From Chryseobacterium scophthalmum (GTDB lineage Bacteria > Bacteroidota > Bacteroidia > Flavobacteriales > Weeksellaceae), in contig NZ_FSRQ01000001.1 in the NCBI RefSeq assembly GCF_900143185.1, positions 620,001 to 684,000 on the forward strand: a DNA stretch of 64,000 nucleotides, in the 5' to 3' direction. The notes below the pieces were generated by a model that was not told the origin of the DNA, searched no databases, and saw only the letters and a program-made list of their open reading frames with translations. Below are positions 35,655-44,528 of this stretch, piece by piece; position 1 is the first letter of the stretch; each line of letters opens with the position of its first letter. Made by a program: the position numbers and the translations under genes.

Positions 35655-35663
35655 GCAAATTTA
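35655..35663 (-). promoter_or_regulatory. -7 element of the ftsK promoter
   Basis: The minus strand reads TAAATTTGC, a full consensus match, 13 bases before the ftsK start codon. It implies a very short 5' leader. Confidence 0.45.
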
Positions 35664-35863
35664 ATGTTTTTTTTAGATTTTAAATATTTTTTAGGAGAAA
35701 ACACGTTTGTTTTTTGATGTGATATTTTATGTTTGAAATCTGTGTCTGTTTTTATGTTTTATTTAATAAAAATCAGCTTATTAAGAACGTTTCAAAATAA
35801 GCTAAATCCCTTTTAATGTGATAAAAAACAGCTTTTTTTAGCCCTCTTTCGGTTTATCATCCT

Positions 35864-35872
35864 TATTTTTGC
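35864..35872 (+). promoter_or_regulatory. -7 element of the ccsBA promoter
   Basis: TATTTTTGC matches TAnnTTTGC, 19 bases before the start codon at 35892. The -33 region lacks a clear TTTG. Confidence 0.45.
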
Positions 35873-35891
35873 ATGTCAAGTAAAAAAAATC

Positions 35892-38800
35892 ATGAAGAAG
35901 ATCCAAGATATTCTTATTTCAACCAGAACAATGGCAGTTCTATTGCTGGTTTACGCATTTTCCATGGCTTATGCGACGTTCCTAGAAAACGATTACGGAA
36001 CGCCTGCTGCAAAAGCCTTAATTTATGAAGCAAAATGGTTTGAGCTCATTATGCTTCTCCTCATTATCAACTTTTGTGGGAACATTAACCGTTACCGCCT
36101 TTGGAAAAGAGAAAAATGGCCACTTTTGGTTTTTCACCTTGCCTTTGTTTTTATTTTTATTGGGGGTGCGATTACAAGATACATCAGTTTTGAGGGGCAA
36201 ATGACGATCAGAGAAGGTGAAACTTCAAATGAAATCGTTACCGACAAACAATTCTTTAAAATTCAGATTGAAGATAAAGGTGATGTGTTGAATTATCAAG
36301 ATGTTCCTTATTTAATGTCACCATTACACAAAGACTTTAAAGCAACTTATGATTTCCACGGAAAACAGGTTAAAGTAAAGACTTTGGATTATGTTCAGAG
36401 AAAAAAAGACAGCTTAGTTGCTGATGCGAATGGTGCAGAATATCTTCATTTGGTATCTACTGCAGAAATGGGAAGACAAAATATTTACATCAAATCCGGA
36501 GAAACAAAATCAATCAACGGAACTTTGGTTACTTTCAACAGAGCTATTGACGGAGCTGTAGAATTTAAGCAAGAAAACGGACAGATTTTGATCAAAACTC
36601 CTGTTGATGCAACGTACATGACGATGGCAACTCAGGCAACCGGAAATACGGCTAAAGATCAATATCAGCCTTTGGTTTTAAGAAGTCTTTATAGCATTAA
36701 CGAATTAAAGTTAGTTGTTCCTGAAGGTCTTAAAAAAGGGAAATTAATGGCTTTTGAAGGCGACAAAAAGAAAGATCAGAATGTTCCTGACGCAATGACG
36801 ATAGAAATAGAAGGCCCGAAAACGAAACAAATCGTAGAGCTTTCTGTGGAAAGAGGAAATCCGAATGCCTACAAACAGGTAACAATGGATGGGTTGAATA
36901 TTATGGTTGGGTTTGGTCCTAAAATTTATACCACTCCTTTTGCTATAAAATTAGATGATTTTGTAATGGAAACTTACCCTGGAAGTTCATCTCCAAGTGC
37001 ATACGAAAGTCACGTAAAAATCATCGACGAAGGAAAACAGACTCCTTATAAAATCTATATGAATAACGTTCTTAATTATAAAGGTTACCGTTTTTTCCAG
37101 GCAAGTTATACGCCGGATAGAATGGGAACTTTACTTTCTGTAAACCACGATTATTGGGGAACTTTGATTTCTTACATCGGTTATGCATTCTTATTCGGAG
37201 GTATGTTTGTAATGTTTTTCTGGAAAGGAACACATTTCTGGAAACTTAATAAAATGCTGAAAGACATTAATAAGAAAAGAGCTGCAACAGTTGTTTTATT
37301 ATTCTTGAGCTTAACGTTAAGCGCTCAGAAAATTGAAATGCATGGAACAAACGATGGAAGCGGAGAACATGTACATGTAGAAGGAGATGGTCATACTCAT
37401 GAAGTGGCTCCTCAAGCAACTCAATCACAGGGAAATCAGCAGAATTCTAATTCTTTAGCTGCTCCTTTGACGAAAATGAGGATAATTTCGCCGGACGAGA
37501 TTATTTCGAGAAATAAAATCAGTAAAGAACATGCAGATCAGTTTGGTTATCTTTTGGTGCAGAATTACGAAGGAAGAATTGTTCCGGTTAATACACAGGC
37601 TTTAGATATTTTAAGAAAGCTTTATCAAAAAGATAAGTTTAAAGGAACTGACGGAAAATACTTAACAGCTGAACAATGGTTTTTGTCAATTAATACAGAT
37701 ACACCAAGCTGGACAATGGTTCCTCTTATAAAAGTGGATTCGAAAGGAGGGAAAGCACTTTTAAAACGTGTGAAGGCAAACGAAGATGGTTATACAACTT
37801 TGATGAATCTTTTCCCATCTGATGCTAACGGAAACCTAACTTATATTTTGGATGAAGAATATAACACAGCATTCCGTAAAAAACCGGCATTACAGTCTGA
37901 GTATGACAAGGAAGTTATTAAATTAAACGAAAAGGTTCAGATTTTTAATGAGTTTTTCAGTGGACAATTTATGAGAATCGTTCCGGTAAAAAATGACCCA
38001 AACCATACTTGGCATTCTTGGCTTGACCAGAAAATGGAACCAGATATGGAATCTCAAAAAGTAATGGGACCTTATTTTGCAGAAGCACTTCAGGCTCAAA
38101 AAACAGGAGATTGGAGCAAAGCAGATGCTGAATTAAAAAAACTTTCAGACTATCAGCAGAAATGGGGGAAAGCAGTTGTTCCTTCAAAAGAGAAAGTTGA
38201 TTTAGAGGTTTTTATCAATAAAGCAAACATTAACTTTTTCTTATTAATTTTCTACACTATCGTTGGTGGTTTGGTATTTATTTTAGGTTTTGTAGAATTA
38301 TTTAAACCTACCAAAATTCTTAATAATATCATTAAAGGAATTATTTATCTTGGTCTTGTAGGTTACGTTGTACACTTTTTAGGACTGATTGCAAGATGGT
38401 ATATTTCTGGTCACGCTCCTTGGAGTAACGGTTACGAAGCAATTATTTTCATTTCATGGATAGGAGTTTCAGCAGGGATGATGTTCTATTTCGGATTCGG
38501 AAATCCAAAATTGAAACAACAAGATTCTGAAAATAAATTATCAAATAAAAACCATTCTAATGCATTAATTCCGGCAGCAGGGTTTATGGTTGCGGTAATC
38601 ATGATGGGCTTTGCTCACGGAGCAGTAGCACTTAACCCGCAGATTACACCTTTGGCACCGGTTCTTAAATCTTATTGGCTGGTTGTACACGTTGCTATTA
38701 TTGTATCGAGTTACGGTTTCTTTGCATTGTCGATGATTATTGCTGTAATTACACTGATATTTTATATCATTACAGATAAAAAACAGTTCAAATTGCATAA

Positions 38801-39221
38801 TGATTCGACATTAAAAGAATTGGCAATTGTATCTGAAATGTCTTTAACAATCGGACTTTTTGCATTAACCGTAGGAAACTTCTTAGGTGGAATCTGGGCG
38901 AATGAATCTTGGGGAAGATACTGGAGCTGGGATCCAAAAGAAACGTGGGCATTTATCTCAATTATGGTATATGCATTTGTTTTACACATGAGATTGGTTC
39001 CGGGATTGAGAAGCAGATGGGCATTCAGCGTAGCGACAATGTTTGCTTTCTGTTCTATGGTAATGACGTATTTCGGAGTAAATTATTACTTAAGTGGACT
39101 TCACTCTTATGCAGCAGGAGACCCTGTTCCAATTCCGGCTTGGGTATATATCGGTTTAGCGGCCATGTTTACTTTAGCATTAGTATCTTACTTTAAGTTT
39201 GTTGCTTTAAAGAAAAAATAA
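35892..39221 (+). CDS. ccsBA: Fused cytochrome c biogenesis protein CcsBA (ResB-CcsA)
   Basis: System II cytochrome c maturation: it carries heme across the membrane and attaches it to apocytochrome CxxCH. The product is 1109 aa. The N-terminal ~450 residues are ResB/CcsB-like (membrane helices at ~15-30, 50-62, 77-95, a large periplasmic domain, a helix near 435). A basic, signal-peptide-like helix (RAATVVLLFLSLTLSAQ) leads into a His-rich stretch at residues ~484-504 and a periplasmic insert. The C-terminal ~340 residues are CcsA, with the heme-handling WWD-type motif NESWGRYWSWDPKETWAF and external His residues. Flavobacterial fusions of this size are common. Confidence 0.93.
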   Translation: MKKIQDILISTRTMAVLLLVYAFSMAYATFLENDYGTPAAKALIYEAKWFELIMLLLIINFCGNINRYRLWKREKWPLLVFHLAFVFIFIGGAITRYISFEGQMTIREGETSNEIVTDKQFFKIQIEDKGDVLNYQDVPYLMSPLHKDFKATYDFHGKQVKVKTLDYVQRKKDSLVADANGAEYLHLVSTAEMGRQNIYIKSGETKSINGTLVTFNRAIDGAVEFKQENGQILIKTPVDATYMTMATQATGNTAKDQYQPLVLRSLYSINELKLVVPEGLKKGKLMAFEGDKKKDQNVPDAMTIEIEGPKTKQIVELSVERGNPNAYKQVTMDGLNIMVGFGPKIYTTPFAIKLDDFVMETYPGSSSPSAYESHVKIIDEGKQTPYKIYMNNVLNYKGYRFFQASYTPDRMGTLLSVNHDYWGTLISYIGYAFLFGGMFVMFFWKGTHFWKLNKMLKDINKKRAATVVLLFLSLTLSAQKIEMHGTNDGSGEHVHVEGDGHTHEVAPQATQSQGNQQNSNSLAAPLTKMRIISPDEIISRNKISKEHADQFGYLLVQNYEGRIVPVNTQALDILRKLYQKDKFKGTDGKYLTAEQWFLSINTDTPSWTMVPLIKVDSKGGKALLKRVKANEDGYTTLMNLFPSDANGNLTYILDEEYNTAFRKKPALQSEYDKEVIKLNEKVQIFNEFFSGQFMRIVPVKNDPNHTWHSWLDQKMEPDMESQKVMGPYFAEALQAQKTGDWSKADAELKKLSDYQQKWGKAVVPSKEKVDLEVFINKANINFFLLIFYTIVGGLVFILGFVELFKPTKILNNIIKGIIYLGLVGYVVHFLGLIARWYISGHAPWSNGYEAIIFISWIGVSAGMMFYFGFGNPKLKQQDSENKLSNKNHSNALIPAAGFMVAVIMMGFAHGAVALNPQITPLAPVLKSYWLVVHVAIIVSSYGFFALSMIIAVITLIFYIITDKKQFKLHNDSTLKELAIVSEMSLTIGLFALTVGNFLGGIWANESWGRYWSWDPKETWAFISIMVYAFVLHMRLVPGLRSRWAFSVATMFAFCSMVMTYFGVNYYLSGLHSYAAGDPVPIPAWVYIGLAAMFTLALVSYFKFVALKKK

Positions 39222-39240
39222 ATCATTAAGATATTTATAG

Positions 39241-39272
39241 AAATCCCGAAAGTTATTTTCGGGATTTTTTTT
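39241..39272 (+). terminator. Intrinsic terminator after ccsBA
   Basis: AAATCCCGAAA (39241-39251) pairs with TTTCGGGATTT (39257-39267) and is followed by T residues to 39272. Confidence 0.9.
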
Positions 39273-39340
39273 GTTTAAAACAGTAAAAATTTTTAACTAA
39301 AAAAATACACCCATAAGAAAAGAAGATTAAGAAACAAAAT

Positions 39341-39389
39341 AACTAATAACTAATAACTAATAACTAATAACTAATAACTAATAACTAAA
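39341..39389. repeat. Seven tandem copies of AACTAAT
   Basis: Six exact copies and a seventh ending in A form a 49-base heptanucleotide array. It lies between the ccsBA terminator and the SPFH gene, ~50 bases before its start. The rest of 39273-39440 is AT-rich without a gene. Confidence 0.95.
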
Positions 39390-39440
39390 AAATACATATC
39401 TTTATGATATCAAAATAATATCACTTTAAAAATTACATTT

Positions 39441-40319
39441 ATGGAAAAAACTTTAAAACCAATGTCAGGTTATTTGGCACTCGTAATCTCTCTTCTTTTA
39501 TTGGGAGGTTCAGCTTATCTTTTCATTTATGGTATTAATGATGGAGAAAATCCGGATATCACTTATATCATTATTTCAATTATTTCATTTTTTATTACCT
39601 GCTTTTTATTGAAAGGTTTAATGATTATTCAACCTAACCATTCAAGAGTTTTAAATTTCTTTGGGAAATATGTAGGTTCTGTAAAAGACAACGGAATGTT
39701 TTTTATTAATCCTCTTTATTCATCTCAAAAAATGTCTCTACGTTCGGAAAACTTGCAGGGACAGACTTTGAAGGTAAACGATAAAATGGGTAATCCTATC
39801 GAAATCGCGGTTGTTATGGTTTGGAAAGTAGGAGACACCTACAAAGCTGCATTTGATGTCGAAAGATATTCAGATTTTGTAAAAATGCAGAGTGAAGCAG
39901 CAGTTCGTCATTTGGCAATGAGCTTCCCTTACGATAACTTGGAAGACGATCACGCTCCAATTACTTTAAGAGAAGGCGGTGAGAAAATCAATTCAATTCT
40001 TGAGCAGGAATTAACAGACAGACTCTCAAAAGCAGGAATTATCATTCAGGAAGCAAGAATTTCGCATTTAGCTTACGCATCTGAAATTGCAGGAGCAATG
40101 CTTCAAAGACAACAGGCAACAGCAATTGTAGCAGCAAGAACTAAAATTGTAGAAGGCGCAGTAGGAATGGTAGATTTAGCTTTAAAGAAACTTTCGGAAG
40201 AAAATATTGTTGAATTGGATGACGAAAGAAAAGCAGCAATGGTAAGTAATTTAATGGTTGTTCTCTGTGGTGAAAAAGCAGCACAGCCAATTTTAAATGC
40301 AGGAACATTGTATAATTAA
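39441..40319 (+). CDS. SPFH-domain (stomatin/prohibitin-type) membrane protein
   Basis: The product is 292 aa. Two N-terminal hydrophobic segments (YLALVISLLLLGGSAYLFIY and TYIIISIISFFITCFLL) anchor an SPFH domain: QPNHSRVLNFFGKYVGSVKD, MSLRSENLQGQTLKVNDKMG, GNPIEIAVVMVWKVGDT, then the Ala/Glu-rich coiled-coil region ending in GAVGMVDLALKKLSEENIVE. SPFH proteins form membrane scaffolds linked to proteases or microdomains. An Arc-type repressor gene follows ~220 bases later, a pairing seen in related genomes. The substrate or partner is unknown. Confidence 0.88.
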   Translation: MEKTLKPMSGYLALVISLLLLGGSAYLFIYGINDGENPDITYIIISIISFFITCFLLKGLMIIQPNHSRVLNFFGKYVGSVKDNGMFFINPLYSSQKMSLRSENLQGQTLKVNDKMGNPIEIAVVMVWKVGDTYKAAFDVERYSDFVKMQSEAAVRHLAMSFPYDNLEDDHAPITLREGGEKINSILEQELTDRLSKAGIIIQEARISHLAYASEIAGAMLQRQQATAIVAARTKIVEGAVGMVDLALKKLSEENIVELDDERKAAMVSNLMVVLCGEKAAQPILNAGTLYN

Positions 40320-40333
40320 AAATGGAAGCAGTA

Positions 40334-40414
40334 TGTCATTCTGACGAAGGAAGAATCTCAAAATATTAAGTTAAAATAGATTTTTCACTCCGCTACGCTT
40401 CATTCAGAATGACA
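40334..40414. repeat. Dispersed inverted-repeat element (TGTCATTCTGA type)
   Basis: TGTCATTCTGA (40334-40344) and TCAGAATGACA (40404-40414) are perfect inverses around ~59 bases. It has the same GTCAT ends as the inner part of the 17419-17503 element. The following 40415-40536 holds more low-complexity sequence and no gene. Confidence 0.65.
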
Positions 40415-40536
40415 AATCACCGAAAACTTTTGTTAAGTGAAACGCCTTTGCTAACGAAAAACATCCTCAATAATTTAAGAAAATGTCTTTGCGACCTTTG
40501 CGTTAAAAAGAAATTTCTGACTAGAAAAACAATAAA

Positions 40537-40725
40537 ATGAAATCAGAAAAAGCTCAGAACTCTCCCGAAAACAAAAGCAAAAAATCTTTCGTGATAAGGA
40601 TAGATGAGTCTACCTATAAACTTCTTGAAAAATGGGCAAATGACGAGTTTAGAAGCGTCAACGGGCAGATTGAGTATCTTCTTAATCAGAATTTAATCAA
40701 TGCCGGGAGAAAGAAAAAAGAATAA
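40537..40725 (+). CDS. Arc-family ribbon-helix-helix DNA-binding protein
   Basis: The product is 62 aa. After a disordered polar N-terminus, KSFVIRIDESTYKLLEKWAN gives the beta strand and first helix of an Arc/MetJ-type fold, and FRSVNGQIEYLLNQNLINAG the second helix. Such proteins bind DNA as dimers of dimers. It follows the SPFH gene and may regulate it; there is no toxin-like gene beside it. A terminator follows. Confidence 0.8.
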   Translation: MKSEKAQNSPENKSKKSFVIRIDESTYKLLEKWANDEFRSVNGQIEYLLNQNLINAGRKKKE

Positions 40726-40746
40726 AATAAATTGCAAAACAAGATC

Positions 40747-40777
40747 AAAAGCAGAGAATATTTTCTTTGCTTTTTTT
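40747..40777. terminator. Intrinsic terminator after the Arc-like gene
   Basis: AAAAGCAGAGAA (40747-40758) pairs with TTCTTTGCTTTT (40763-40774), with one G-T wobble, followed by T residues. The leftward gene that ends at 40776 may use the same hairpin. Confidence 0.75.
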
Positions 40778-40970
40778 ATTGAAAAATTCCTGTAAAATAA
40801 CCACTGATTATGCTCCAGAAGTTTTTACCTAAGAAATAAATCAGCGTAGAAGTGATAATTCCTTTTACCGTAAAAAAGATGATTCCGCCAATACCGAATT
40901 TCTTAAGCATTTTCTTCCACCTTGATTTTTTTTCTACATTTTCTTCGTTTATAGCTTCTTTCGTTTCCAT
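40776..40970 (-). CDS. Small membrane protein of unknown function
   Basis: The product is 64 aa. A charged N-terminus (METKEAINEENVEKKSRWKK) precedes one or two membrane helices (GIGGIIFFTVKGIITSTLIY, NFWSIISGYFTGIF). The codon use is like its neighbours and the start context is clean. No family recognised. It is convergent with the Arc-like gene and shares its terminator. Confidence 0.55.
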   Translation of the reverse strand: METKEAINEENVEKKSRWKKMLKKFGIGGIIFFTVKGIITSTLIYFLGKNFWSIISGYFTGIFQ

Positions 40971-41103
40971 TTCTGCAATTATAAATGTTATTTACAAAGA
41001 TAAGCATGTTTATAATTAGTCCAAATAAAACCAGTTAAAAAAAATTAAATTTCCCATTTAAGTAATATTTTCTATCTTAGGCAAAACGAAAAGTTAAATT
41101 TTT

Positions 41104-42654
41104 ATGTCAAAGAAAATCAAAGATTTCGGAATTGAAAAATCATTAAAAAATTTAGGAATCAAAGATGAAAATAAAGGAACTTCTACGGGAGGGAAATTTT
41201 TTGCATCAGGAAAATCTATAGAAAGTTATTCTCCGGCAGACGGAAGATTAATCGCCAAAGTAAAACTATCAAACGAGAAAGATTACGACAAAGTAATCGA
41301 ATCTGCTCAAAAAGCATTTCTGGAATTCAGAACGGTACCTGCTCCAAAAAGAGGAGAAATTGTACGTCAGCTTGGGCAAAAATTAAGAGAATACAAAGAC
41401 GATCTTGGAAAGCTTGTTTCTTACGAAATGGGAAAATCTTTACAGGAAGGTCTTGGTGAAGTACAGGAAATGATAGACATCTGCGATTTTGCAGTAGGTT
41501 TATCAAGACAGCTTCACGGTTATACAATGCATTCTGAAAGACCAGGTCACAGAATGTACGAGCAATATCATCCGCTTGGAATTGTAAGCATCATCACAGC
41601 ATTCAACTTTCCGGTAGCAGTTTGGGCTTGGAACACAGCTTTAGCTTGGATTTGTGGAAACGTTACCATCTGGAAACCATCAGAAAAAACTCCGCTTTGT
41701 GCGATTGCATGTCAGAATATTATGAATGAAGTTTTAGCAGAAAACAATCTTTCTGAAGGAATTTCAAGTGTATTGGTTGCAGATCACACAATCGGGCAAA
41801 AATTGGTTGACGATAAGCGCGTTGCTTTGGTTTCATTCACTGGTTCTACAAGAGTAGGAAGAATGGTTTCTTCTAAAGTTGCTGAAAGATTTGGTAAATC
41901 AATCTTAGAATTAGGAGGAAATAATGCCATCATTATTTCTAAAGATGCAGATCTTGATATGTCAATTATCGGAGCTGTTTTCGGAGCTGTAGGAACTGCA
42001 GGACAAAGATGTACATCTACAAGAAGACTGATTATTCATGAATCTGTTTATGATGAAGTGAAAAACCGTTTGGCAAAAGCTTACGGACAGTTAAAAATCG
42101 GAAATCCGTTGGATGAAAATATGCATGTTGGACCGCTTATCGATGTTCAAGCTGTAAATCAGTACGAACTGGCAATCGAAAAATGTAAAAAAGAAGGCGG
42201 AAAATTCGTTGTTGAAGGGGGTGTTTTAACAGGTAAAGATTACGAATCTGGTTGTTATGTAAAACCTTGTATCGCTGAAGTTAAAAATTCTTACGAAATC
42301 GTACAGCACGAAACTTTTGCACCGATTTTATATTTAATCAAATACAAAACTTTAGAAGAAGCAATTGCGATTCAGAATGATGTTCCGCAAGGTTTATCTT
42401 CAGCAATTATGACTCAGAATTTGAGAGAGGCAGAATTATTCCTTTCTCATGCAGGTTCAGATTGTGGAATTGCCAATGTAAATATCGGAACTTCCGGTGC
42501 CGAAATTGGTGGAGCTTTCGGTGGTGAAAAAGAAACAGGAGGTGGTAGAGAATCTGGTTCTGATGTTTGGAAATACTACATGAGAAGACAAACCAATACT
42601 ATTAACTATACTGCAAGTCTTCCATTGGCTCAAGGAATTAAATTTGATCTTTAA
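41104..42654 (+). CDS. ALDH7-type aldehyde dehydrogenase (piperideine-6-carboxylate/aminoadipate semialdehyde dehydrogenase)
   Basis: It probably oxidises 2-aminoadipate 6-semialdehyde (in equilibrium with piperideine-6-carboxylate) to 2-aminoadipate with NAD+. The product is 516 aa. Motifs: FNFPVAVWAWNTALAWICGN and TIWKPSEKTPLCA (cofactor binding), SFTGSTRVGRM, the general-base Glu in LELGGNNAIIIS, the catalytic Cys303 in GTAGQRCTSTRR, and HETFAPILY. The next gene is an L-lysine 6-transaminase that makes exactly this aldehyde, so the assignment as a lysine degradation enzyme (Pcd/AmaB type) is strong. Confidence 0.9.
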   Translation: MSKKIKDFGIEKSLKNLGIKDENKGTSTGGKFFASGKSIESYSPADGRLIAKVKLSNEKDYDKVIESAQKAFLEFRTVPAPKRGEIVRQLGQKLREYKDDLGKLVSYEMGKSLQEGLGEVQEMIDICDFAVGLSRQLHGYTMHSERPGHRMYEQYHPLGIVSIITAFNFPVAVWAWNTALAWICGNVTIWKPSEKTPLCAIACQNIMNEVLAENNLSEGISSVLVADHTIGQKLVDDKRVALVSFTGSTRVGRMVSSKVAERFGKSILELGGNNAIIISKDADLDMSIIGAVFGAVGTAGQRCTSTRRLIIHESVYDEVKNRLAKAYGQLKIGNPLDENMHVGPLIDVQAVNQYELAIEKCKKEGGKFVVEGGVLTGKDYESGCYVKPCIAEVKNSYEIVQHETFAPILYLIKYKTLEEAIAIQNDVPQGLSSAIMTQNLREAELFLSHAGSDCGIANVNIGTSGAEIGGAFGGEKETGGGRESGSDVWKYYMRRQTNTINYTASLPLAQGIKFDL

Positions 42655-42669
42655 AATAATTTAGAATTG

Positions 42670-42700
42670 AGAGATTCTGAGATAAATGCACAGAATCTCT
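42670..42700. repeat. Intergenic hairpin between the aldehyde dehydrogenase and lat
   Basis: AGAGATTCTG (42670-42679) and CAGAATCTCT (42691-42700) form a perfect 10-bp stem with an 11-nt loop. No long T tract follows, so it is more likely an mRNA stability or processing element than a full terminator. Confidence 0.55.
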
Positions 42701-42734
42701 TAATCCATTTCACTTAAAAAATTTTAAAATTAAT

Positions 42735-44060
42735 ATGAACAATATATTAGAAATTCAGTCAAATAAAGTAAAAGAAACAGTAGGTAAACACGTTTTGGCA
42801 GACGGTTTTGATTTTGTAATGGATATCGAAAACTCTCACGGATCTTGGATTCACGATTCAGTTTCAGGGAAAAACTTCCTGGATATGTTTTCAATGTTTG
42901 GCTCAGCTTCTATTGGATACAATCATCCTTATTTGGTTGAAAAGTCTGATTGGCTGGGAAAAATGGCAGTCAACAAACCTACTTTGGCAGATGTTTATTC
43001 TAAAGAATATGCTCATTTTCTTGAAGTTTTCGAAAGAGTTGTTTTACCTAAAGAATTGCAGTATGCTTTTTTTATTGAAGGCGGAGCTTTAGGTGTTGAA
43101 AATGCGATGAAAGCATGTTTCGACTGGAAAACAAGAAAAAATTTCGAAAAAGGATTAGATATTGAAGCTGGAATCTGCATCCATTTCAGACAGGCATTTC
43201 ACGGAAGAAGCGGTTATACTTTAAGTTTAACCAATACTTCAGACCCAAGAAAATATCAGTATTTCCCGATGTTTGAATGGCCAAGAATTCTTAATCCTAA
43301 ATTACATTTCCCAATCACAGAAGAGAATTTAGAAGAAACGATTAAGAACGAAAATTTAGCGTTAATTCAAATTACAGAAGCAATTCTTGCAAATCCTGAT
43401 AAAGTTGCTTGTATTATTATTGAGCCAATACAAGCTGAAGGTGGTGATAATCATTTCAGAGACGAATTCTTTGTTGGTTTAAGAAATATCTGCGACGAGC
43501 ATGAGGTTTTATTAATTTTCGATGAAGTACAAACGGGAATCGGAATTACCGGTAAAATGTGGGCTTTTGAACACTTAAGCATAAGACCGGATATTATCTC
43601 TTTCGGTAAAAAAACTCAGGTTTGTGGAGTTTTAGCAAATAAAGAAAAGTTTGACGAGATACCCAATAACGTTTTCAGAGAAAGCTCAAGAATCAATTCA
43701 ACTTTTGGCGGTAACTTTATTGATATGTTGCGTTTCCAATTGGTGATGGAAGTTATCGAAAAAGAAAACCTTTTAGAGAACGCCAATATTGTAGGTGAAT
43801 ATCTTTTGGAAGGTCTGCAAAATTTAGCTCAGAAATATCCTGAAAAATTATCTAATGCAAGAGGAAAAGGTTTGATGTGCGCAATAGATTTACCTTCGGG
43901 CGAACAAAGAGATCACATCAGAAATGAGCTGTATAATGATGGTTTAATCATTCTTGCTTGTGGAGATCAGTCAATAAGATTCAGACCACATTTGAATGTT
44001 ACAACAGAGGAAATTCAGATTGCTTTAGATAAAATTGAAAACAACATTAATAAAATTTAA
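42735..44060 (+). CDS. lat: L-lysine 6-transaminase
   Basis: A PLP enzyme moving the epsilon-amino group of lysine to 2-oxoglutarate, giving 2-aminoadipate 6-semialdehyde and glutamate. The product is 441 aa, in the class III aminotransferase fold. Visible: NFLDMFSMFGSASIGYNHPY, FFIEGGALGVENAMKACFDW, FRQAFHGRSGYTLSLTNT, IIIEPIQAEGGDNHFRDEFF, LIFDEVQTGIGITGKMWAFE and the PLP Lys292 in ISFGKKTQVCGVLA. The FHGRSGYT region matches LAT rather than acetylornithine or GABA transaminases. It follows the matching dehydrogenase, together forming the first two steps of lysine breakdown to aminoadipate. Confidence 0.9.
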   Translation: MNNILEIQSNKVKETVGKHVLADGFDFVMDIENSHGSWIHDSVSGKNFLDMFSMFGSASIGYNHPYLVEKSDWLGKMAVNKPTLADVYSKEYAHFLEVFERVVLPKELQYAFFIEGGALGVENAMKACFDWKTRKNFEKGLDIEAGICIHFRQAFHGRSGYTLSLTNTSDPRKYQYFPMFEWPRILNPKLHFPITEENLEETIKNENLALIQITEAILANPDKVACIIIEPIQAEGGDNHFRDEFFVGLRNICDEHEVLLIFDEVQTGIGITGKMWAFEHLSIRPDIISFGKKTQVCGVLANKEKFDEIPNNVFRESSRINSTFGGNFIDMLRFQLVMEVIEKENLLENANIVGEYLLEGLQNLAQKYPEKLSNARGKGLMCAIDLPSGEQRDHIRNELYNDGLIILACGDQSIRFRPHLNVTTEEIQIALDKIENNINKI

Positions 44061-44123
44061 AACTTCAAAATTTGGAATTCTGAAAAAAACGTCCTATATT
44101 TAGATACTCAAAATGTATATTAT

Positions 44124-44354
44124 ATGGAACGTAACACGAGAGTATCAGTTTTTGAAAGCGATAAATCTACCGAAATTCAGTTAATAAAGTCAAAGTTAGA
44201 TGATGCACAGATAACTAATGATGTTGAAAATAATTATCTGACTTTTACAACAACGCCTACAGCGACAAGTTTAAAAGTAATGGTAGATTTACATGACGAG
44301 AAGAAAGCATTCGAGATTATCGATGCCTATCTTCAACAAAATCAAAATCAATAA
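44124..44354 (+). CDS. DUF2007-family protein
   Basis: The product is 76 aa. The pattern VSVFESDKSTEIQLIKSKLD, then a short strand NYLTFTTT and KVMVDLHDEKKAFEIIDAYL fits DUF2007, a small fold related to PII-like and 'putative signal transducing' domains. It lies 63 bases after lat and ends before a strong terminator, so it is probably the last gene of the lysine transcript. Function unknown. Confidence 0.75.
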   Translation: MERNTRVSVFESDKSTEIQLIKSKLDDAQITNDVENNYLTFTTTPTATSLKVMVDLHDEKKAFEIIDAYLQQNQNQ

Positions 44355-44387
44355 AAATTTCATAATTTTAAATTTTACTACTTCGGA

Positions 44388-44424
44388 ACCGAAAATTAAT
44401 TCTCATTAATTTTCGGTTTTTTTA
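44388..44424 (+). terminator. Intrinsic terminator of the lysine catabolism operon
   Basis: ACCGAAAATTAAT (44388-44400), loop TCTC, ATTAATTTTCGGT (44405-44417): a perfect 13-bp stem followed by seven T. Confidence 0.9.
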
Positions 44425-44528
44425 GCACCAAACTTTTAAATATAATATTCTTAATAAAATTTTAATGGAAAACATTTGGCACTGATTGTGTTATTTCCCA
44501 ATTTTCAAGTTTGTAATATAAACCTCTT

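Noticed and set aside
39341..39389. CRISPR array
   Set aside because: The unit is only 7 bases with no spacers and there are no cas genes; it is a simple tandem repeat.
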